A DNA stretch of 64,000 bases from Diphasiastrum complanatum. Lineage: Eukaryota > Streptophyta > Lycopodiopsida > Lycopodiales > Lycopodiaceae. The translations under genes were made by a program, and so were the position numbers. The DNA is taken from positions 452,501-516,500 of the forward strand of contig CM055098.1 of the NCBI GenBank assembly GCA_029204225.1, written 5' to 3'. Shown piece after piece: positions 58,040 to 64,000 of the stretch (its first letter is position 1; the number at the start of each line of letters is the position of its first letter). The notes below the pieces were generated by a model, which searched no databases, had not been told where the DNA came from, and worked only from the letters and a program-made list of their open reading frames with translations.

Positions 58040-58951
58040 TTTTCTATTCGTGACCAACTCAAAAAGATTTGTGAAACAATATCTTGTGGAAGCTCGTGGC
58101 TTTCTTGTTGAAGCTCAAAAGATTCGTGAACAAAATCTTGTCGCGAAATTTTTTTGTTTCTTGTTCAAGCCTCAAATGTCGCGAAATTGTCGCGAATAAT
58201 TTACGAAATCTTCTGGACTGTTCTTCAAGCTCACTTGTTGCGAAACTATCTCAAACAGTTCACGCAATATTCTAGCTTCCTTCAAGCTCAAGAATTGCCA
58301 TTTGTCGCGAACGATTCGCGAATGACAAAAATGTCGCAAAGAGACAAGTGTCACGAACAATTTGTGAAACACGAAGCTGAAACGAAGAGACAAACTGTCT
58401 CGAAATATTTGCGAACAGAATTTATTCGACCCTGAGAAACCAGAACATTGTTGAATATCAACCGTCAAAATGATTGGATTCTATTACAGAAGGAAAAAGG
58501 CCAAAGGACTTATCCTGTAACAATATAAATACATGTACACTTATAGTAATAACATACTATCAGGTTCAAGCTCAGACTTAGACTCAGACTGACTTATTTA
58601 CTTATGCACTTGCGTAGTTACGTACTCTTCGTAAAAGAGATACCACAAGGTAGCAAGAAAAATGTATATTGATTCAGACTCAGAATTATAAAATTCGTTT
58701 TCTGATCAAAGTTTCAGTGGTTTTATCTGATTATCTAATTGTCTATCACATTTGTGCATATATTTCCAATTTCCGCACTCATATTTCCGCATGCATAATT
58801 TAATCATAATAGAATTGCTCTATTAGTACATAGATCAGATTCAAGCATGATTAAAAACGCTAATATTGGTGTGATTTATTCAACCTCTAATTGCGTTCTC
58901 TAAGGAAGAATTCGCAGACCTTTCTAACAGTTTCGTAGAACCTTTCCTACA
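58040..58951 (+). repeat. 5' LTR of the nested Copia element, with TCGCGA motifs
   Basis: The right border is set by the primer site (LTR end CCTACA at 58951). The left border is only approximate because no second LTR exists to compare. A TATA-like TATAAAT lies at 58524-58530. The palindrome TCGCGA occurs five times between 58141 and 58321. Confidence 0.6.
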
Positions 58952-58953
58952 GT

Positions 58954-58965
58954 GGTATCAGAGCG
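58954..58965 (+). other. Primer binding site, initiator tRNA-Met type
   Basis: TGGTATCAGAGC directly follows the LTR end, as in the Copia element at 315-6034. Confidence 0.8.
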
Positions 58966-59033
58966 AATATAGTGATATACAGTGAAATTAGATAGCCTTA
59001 TATCCATCAATAGCCAAATCAAAAGATTGGAAG

Positions 59034-59460
59034 ATGTCTTCGATCAGCAGCATTCAGTCTAAGATCAGTACGATCTTGGATTCAGAAGGTTCGAACTACT
59101 TAGTTTGGAAGTTAAAACTTCACTCGTACTAAAGGGCGAACACTCAGAAGAATAAATCTTCTAAGAAATCTAAATTTAAGAGGAAGTCGTTTAAGAAGAA
59201 TGAAAATCGTTCAAACGAATCAAAGACAAATGATCGACAATCTTCTGGTGAAAAGAATATCTGCAACAGATTTAGAAAATCAGGTCATACAGAAGACAAA
59301 TGTTGGCTAAATCCAAAGATTGAATGCATTCATTGTCATAAACAAGGTCATGTAGAAGTAGACTATTATCAGAATCCCAAAAACAAAAAAGAGCAGAATC
59401 GAAGCGAACCTTTTGAATCTAATTTTATCAAAGACAAACCAGAATGTCCAGAGCAGTGAA
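59034..59460 (+). pseudogene. Copia gag, internally deleted, with zinc knuckles
   Basis: The ATG at 59034 opens MSSISSIQSKISTILDSEGS, then 'VWKLKLHSY' and a stop. The central Gag body is missing. A basic stretch leads to one CCHC knuckle ('CNRFRKSGHTEDKC') and a second, damaged one ('CIHCHKQGHVEVDY', final Cys changed to Tyr). Confidence 0.8.
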
Positions 59461-59529
59461 AGAGAGAACAACAAGAAACTCAACAGCATATGTTTATGAA
59501 GATTTATGTTGCTAATCAAATTCGCAAAT

Positions 59530-60480
59530 TCGAGAAGTAGTTCTTGATTTGGGAGACACCTCACATTTTGTTTTCTCGAAACAAATATTGTCTAAGTATA
59601 AGAAGATGAATTATTCAAGATTTATTATACTTGGAGACAGTTCTAAACATATAGTTGATGGAATTGGTGTACTATGGATAGACACGAATCAAGGTGAAAA
59701 GAAACTTGAGGAAGTTCTCTATGTTCCTACTCTTGATAAGGATCTTCTATCCATAGCTAAGATAGTTGACACAGGAATGGTAATTTGTATCACTTGAGCA
59801 TCCGAACTAGAGTTGAACAAGCTAATCAAAGTCAGGAATCAATAGATATTCTGTTGCACAAGAGGCTATGTCACATGAACATGGAAGCCCTGTACCAAGC
59901 CAACAAAAGTCAGAGAATAGAAGGAGTCAAAATCAAAAGTCGAGATATTTGAAGCACCTGCGAATCCTGTCTTAAAGGCACAATGTCTCGAACACCTTTC
60001 AGTAAATATGTTTATAAAGCAACCAAGGTATTGAAAAATTTGCGTTCAGATATTTGTGAACCATTTGGAGTGTTGTCATTGGGTGATGCAAAATACTTCA
60101 TTACGTTTATCGATGACGTTAGCAAGTTTGTTGTAGTATATTTTATTCGTACAAAATCAGAAGCTTTTGAGAAATTTGTTGAGTATACGAATTGGGCTGA
60201 GAAACAGACAGGCAACAAGTTGAAGCAAATTCGAATTCAACGAATTCAAAGCTTTCTATACCGATCGAGGTATTATGCATACAAAAACATCATCATACAC
60301 ACCTCAGCACAATGGAATAGCTGAAAAAATCGTACACTTATGGAAGCTGCAAGGTGTATGATGGCTCATGCAAAAGCACCAAAGGAGTTATGGAAAGCAG
60401 TAGCTACGTCAAACTATCTTTAGAATCGAATTCAGAAATCAAGAATGCCAAATAAAACTCCTCATGGAAGTCGAAGCCAA
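59530..60480 (+). pseudogene. Copia protease and integrase remnants
   Basis: The protease active site reads 'DLGDTSHF' instead of the usual DSGATSH, so the catalytic context is altered. Integrase follows: 'RLCHMNMEALYQA', 'CESCLKG', 'YFITFIDDVSKFVVVYFI' and 'KNRTLMEAARCMM'. Stops and shifts occur near 59950, 60250 and 60422. Confidence 0.8.
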
Positions 60481-60482
60481 AT

Positions 60483-62110
60483 TTGGCTCATGTTCGGACA
60501 TTTGGATGTGCAGTTTATATGCACATACCAGACAAATTGAGAAAGAAACTTGATGAAAAAACAAAACAAGATTTTCTGGTAGGATTCGAGTTGCATTCTT
60601 CATATTATCGAGTTTACATACCCGAAACTAGAAAAGTAAAAGTTGTACGAGATGTAAAATTCGATGAGTCAAAGTACGTAGCATATAGTGACTTAGTCGT
60701 CTATGAAATTCTCAACAGTTATTATGAGTTAACATCTACAGAAGTAAAACAAGCAGATGATAAAAAAGAGTTACCATCCGAACACAGTAGTGATTCAGAG
60801 GGAGTTCAATTTCGAGAACCTGAAAAAATTGACATACCAGATCGAATTCAAGCAGAACAGGTCAAACCTGAAAATGCATTTTTAAATTCGAGACCTATAC
60901 AGACTGTGAGAAAATCTGAAAGGCAGCGCAAACCACCAATAAGGTTTGGTCATGATGAATTCTGTGGCTTCACTAACGAACCTCAGACATTCAAAGAAGC
61001 TATTGATGGATCAAATAAAGATCGTTGGATTCAAGCAATGGAGGATGAAATGTCATCCATGTGTAAGAACAATGTATGGACACTTGCACCTGTACCTGAT
61101 GGAAGGAAACCAGTCAAATGCAAGTGGATCTACAAGATCAAAACAGGTCCTGATGGAGAAAACATCAGATACAAAGCGAGGCTGGTGGCGAAAGGTTTTT
61201 CACAAAAATATGGAATTGACTACATTGATACATTCTCACCAGTAGTCAAACACACATCAATTTGCTTGTTATTTGCTTATGCAATGGCTCATGATCTCAA
61301 AATCCATATAGTGGATGAGAAAACTGCTTTCTTACATGCAGAATTAGAGGAGGACTTATTCATGGATCAACCACTTGGCTTTGTAAGCCAGGAATATCTA
61401 GAATATGGATGTCATGTGAATAAAAGTATCTATGGTCTGAAACAGACAGCAAGGCAATGGTATAGGAGAAAGCATAACGATATTTAGGCTTCAGACCTTT
61501 GTTCGCTGAATCGAATGTCTATATCAAACATGTCAAAGATGAAATTATTATTCTAGCTGTTTATGTTGACGATACTCTAATTTTCTCAAGAAAAGATGAG
61601 TTAATTTTAGATGTCAAAAGAAACATTTCTGCAATATTCGAGATCACTGACCTAGGAGAAACATGAATCTATCTATGTTTGTATATCGAAAGAGACTTTG
61701 AAGGTGGTAAGTCATATCTTCACCAACAAAAGTATACTCTAAAAATAATTAAAGATTTCAACATGCTCGAATGCAAAGACGTGCATACTCCCATGAAACC
61801 TGGAACAATACTGAGCAAGGTAGATTGTCCGCAGGCTCTCGAAGAAGAGAATTGAATGGCCAAGACACCCTATTGCAGGCTTATTGGATCATTATTATAT
61901 CTTGCAGACAACACCAGACCTGATATAGCATTCGTAGTATACAGGCTGAGCCAATTTAATCAAAATCCAGGATCGTTACATTGGAAATTAGCAAAAAGAG
62001 TAGTGCAATATCTTCGAAAGAATATGGACTGTGTTATTCGAAGGAAGCTGGATTTCACATCGAATCTTATAGTGACGCAAGCTAGGCATTCATGAAGGAT
62101 GATAACGAAA
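60483..62110 (+). pseudogene. Copia linker, RT and RNase H start
   Basis: A long frame of 334 codons (60483-61487) contains the linker, RT motifs 'KCKWIYKIKTGPDGE', 'ARLVAKGFSQKYGIDY' and 'SIYGLKQTARQWY'. A one-base shift at 61487 is followed by the catalytic 'AVYVDDTLIFS' (near 61562), 'YCRLIGSLLYLADNTRPDIA' (61865-61925) and 'SGSLHWKLAKRVVQYL'-like sequence. It ends within RNase H. A stop lies near 61668 and another near 61857. Confidence 0.88.
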
Positions 62111-63495
62111 GCATTTCCAACTGTCTGAGCACATGCGTATGCCACTCAAATCGATTATAAATCTCTCATGCATGTCAAAATCAGACTAAGAATCAACATG
62201 CAACCAATCCATGCAAGCACAGTACCACAAATCATGAAATGACTGGCATGCAATCAAAACAATTCAAAATTTTGCAAATTTTGCTCACAAAACTGCCAAA
62301 ATTTCAGATGGTCATAACTTTGGCTACAACACACCAAATTGGGTGCTGTAAAGCTCAGTACAGAGGGAGATCAAGTGACCAAGACAATTGCCACATCATC
62401 TTGCCACCTAGGCTTCACAAGTGTGAGATCAGAATGTCTGAAAATCTGTAGTAGGGCGCATTTCCACAAGGCAAAATCATGCAAAAATGTGCAAACACTT
62501 ATCCTAGCCCAAAAGTGATGTTACCAATAGTCTCAAATGGTCTATTAAACTTCAATGAATCATTCATATTGATCCTAAGGTGCAGTATAGGTCGAGAACG
62601 AAGATTTCTTGATTTGTAGAAGTCAAAATAGCTTCAAACTTGATGGAGATGAAGCATAAGCCTCCGGCCATCAATTTATAGGTCTGATAGCTTGCTGGGA
62701 AGATAAAAAGAAATTCTAATAATTTTGTAATAAAATCCAGAATGATTTCCTTATGGATCTAGAGAGATCCATCCCCCAAAAATTGCCAAAAATGGTCATT
62801 TTTTGCACTTTTTTGACTTTCTACAAGCTCAATTGCTGGAATTCTTGGCTCTAACTTCAGGGACAGCTTCAAAAGACTTTCATTTACCTCTTTACAAGCT
62901 CTACATGGTGTTTTACATCCACCTACTATCCAACTTCATGAAAAAACAAGCAAAAATCATGATTTTTGGCTATTTTCAGGTTTTTTTCCTCTCTATAATG
63001 TGGAAATTCATGACATGCTACTCTTTATCTAACACACGCAAACCAATTTACAGAATTATAGCCATCTAATTGATCTGATCTTGCTGGATTTTGGTTCTTA
63101 CTATCTACTTTGTGCCAAAAAGAATGAAAAACCAAAAAATTTTGACTAAAACATAGCCTAGAATCATACATCATTGAAAAGAACCAGCATGCATCATTAA
63201 TTTCAAATTAATGATCCCTAAAATGAAAGTACATTTTCTGGAAATTCAGATCGACAAAATATTTGATCTACACAAGAAAAAGCTCCTAAAAAGCACAAAT
63301 TGGCTTTCTAGGACAATCCTCCATAAAACCCCAAAGAATCTCAAGAGTAATGGATCTTAGCAACATGCAAATTGAAACCGGGATAGTACACTCACTTGCA
63401 ACCTTGCTATCCACCTTGGAAGAAAATTTCAATTGATCCAATTCAAAATTTCAACAAAAGATAGTTCCCCATGTTCTCCAATCTTCGTAAGCCTT
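62111..63495. other. Internal region of a minus-strand LTR element without coding
   Basis: This stretch lies downstream (minus sense) of the primer site at 63496-63507 and upstream of the truncated Copia RT. Only short frames without domains occur. It may be the leader or body of a non-autonomous LTR element, or a long untranslated leader. Confidence 0.4.
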
Positions 63496-63507
63496 GCTCT
63501 GATACCA
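63496..63507 (-). other. Primer binding site, minus strand
   Basis: On the minus strand TGGTATCAGAGC, the tRNA-Met primer motif, marks the inner edge of an LTR to its right. Confidence 0.7.
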
Positions 63508-64000
63508 CTATAAGGGAAACCTCCTCAAGATCCTGCTTACAAGACAAACACAATGGAAAACACACTAAGGAGAAACCACCCAACCAAGTAGAAGCAACCG
63601 GTCAACTCTAGAACCTTCACCCCCAAGCCAAGGAATAGGAAGCATGAATGTACAGTGAAACCCTGGCAATGAATCAACCACAAATGTGTGGAGTAGGGCG
63701 AGTTTGGCCTCCTTATATAGAGCCTAGAACCTCCTGTGCACATGGTCATGCAAGGTCCTAACTCCCCTATACATAGATTCATCTAGAATACAGTCCTCAT
63801 GCATGGATCACCTATTCATAAATTGCTTTTGATAACTCTTCACATGCCTTGACTGTCCCAAACCTTGTACTAACTTCATTTAGTGTGTTTTGGGCCTCAC
63901 AAGGATATTAGTTACTTTGGGTCACATCCAGTATGACGTGACATAGCTAACAGCTTGATTTATTGGAGTACCGTGTATCCAAGACTAGGAGTATACTGAA
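63508..64000 (-). repeat. 5' LTR of a minus-strand LTR element, runs off the window
   Basis: The segment lies immediately upstream (minus sense) of the primer site. It contains a good TATA box (minus strand CTATATAAGG, plus-strand 63711-63720) about 200 bases before the primer site, which fits an LTR promoter with transcription towards lower coordinates. The LTR end next to the primer site is not a clean CA, so the border is approximate. Its left partner is not in the window. Confidence 0.6.

Larger units (their letters stand above)
58040..62110 (+). mobile_element. Copia element following a broken Gypsy RT, 3'-truncated
   Basis: A 5' LTR (about 58040-58951), a primer site, a shortened gag, protease, integrase, RT and the start of RNase H follow in Copia order. 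The element ends near 62110 in the RNase H region with no 3' LTR. It directly follows the broken Gypsy RT, which suggests it inserted there. The linker motif 'FCGFTNEPQTFKEAI' and 'YMHIPDKLRKKLDEKT' show kinship with the Copia element at 20.7-24.1 kb, in opposite orientation. Confidence 0.85.

Overview
This is nuclear DNA of a land plant with a large, repeat-rich genome. It is AT-rich, and its two host genes are split by GT-AG introns of up to 11.4 kb. Most of the rest is decayed retroelement sequence: Copia elements in both orientations, Gypsy with a chromodomain, a Penelope-like element and LINE pieces, plus long (GA)n/(CT)n tracts. The hydroxypyruvate reductase gene, ending in a peroxisomal SKL signal, makes it a plant. 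A bacterial-type NagZ-like GH3 enzyme and a Penelope-like element whose motifs recall the Naiad/Chlamys type point away from a typical flowering plant, towards a lycophyte, fern or other seed-free lineage. The species cannot be fixed from this sequence.

Layout. 1-313: remnant of a minus-strand Copia. 315-6034: Copia element with both LTRs, primer site and gag-pol remnants full of stops. 7.3-8.5 kb (minus): broken spliced gene with a SAM-dependent DNA-methyltransferase-like domain. 12.3-13.2 kb (minus): SWIM zinc-finger ORF. Between these lies a 1.6 kb segment bounded by direct repeats. 14700-25275 (minus): two-exon NagZ-like GH3 gene whose 9.4 kb intron holds an ORF1-only LINE, four (GA)n/(CT)n tracts, a 157-bp tandem repeat and a truncated Copia (20.7-24.1 kb). 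27.5-29.9 kb: two more minus-strand Copia fragments. 30.0-32.1 kb: Penelope-like element carrying a 63-bp piece of antisense Copia integrase.

34157-53974 (plus): complete 13-exon HPR1 gene, 391 codons, with all splice sites and catalytic residues visible. Its third intron (11.4 kb) contains a Copia tail, a LINE endonuclease trace, two copies of a 1.4 kb Gypsy block, a Gypsy LTR/primer site with protease and RT traces, and a Gypsy integrase plus chromodomain. 54-57.4 kb is gene-poor. At 57.4-62.1 kb a Copia LTR and internal region follow directly on a broken Gypsy RT, which suggests nesting. 63.5-64.0 kb shows the primer site and LTR promoter of another minus-strand LTR element.

The two intact host genes are unrelated in pathway: one acts in peroxisomal photorespiration, the other is predicted to trim N-acetylglucosamine-containing sugars. 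What they share is the expansion of their introns by transposable elements. I found no CRISPR, rRNA or organellar genes and could not identify any tRNA gene with confidence.
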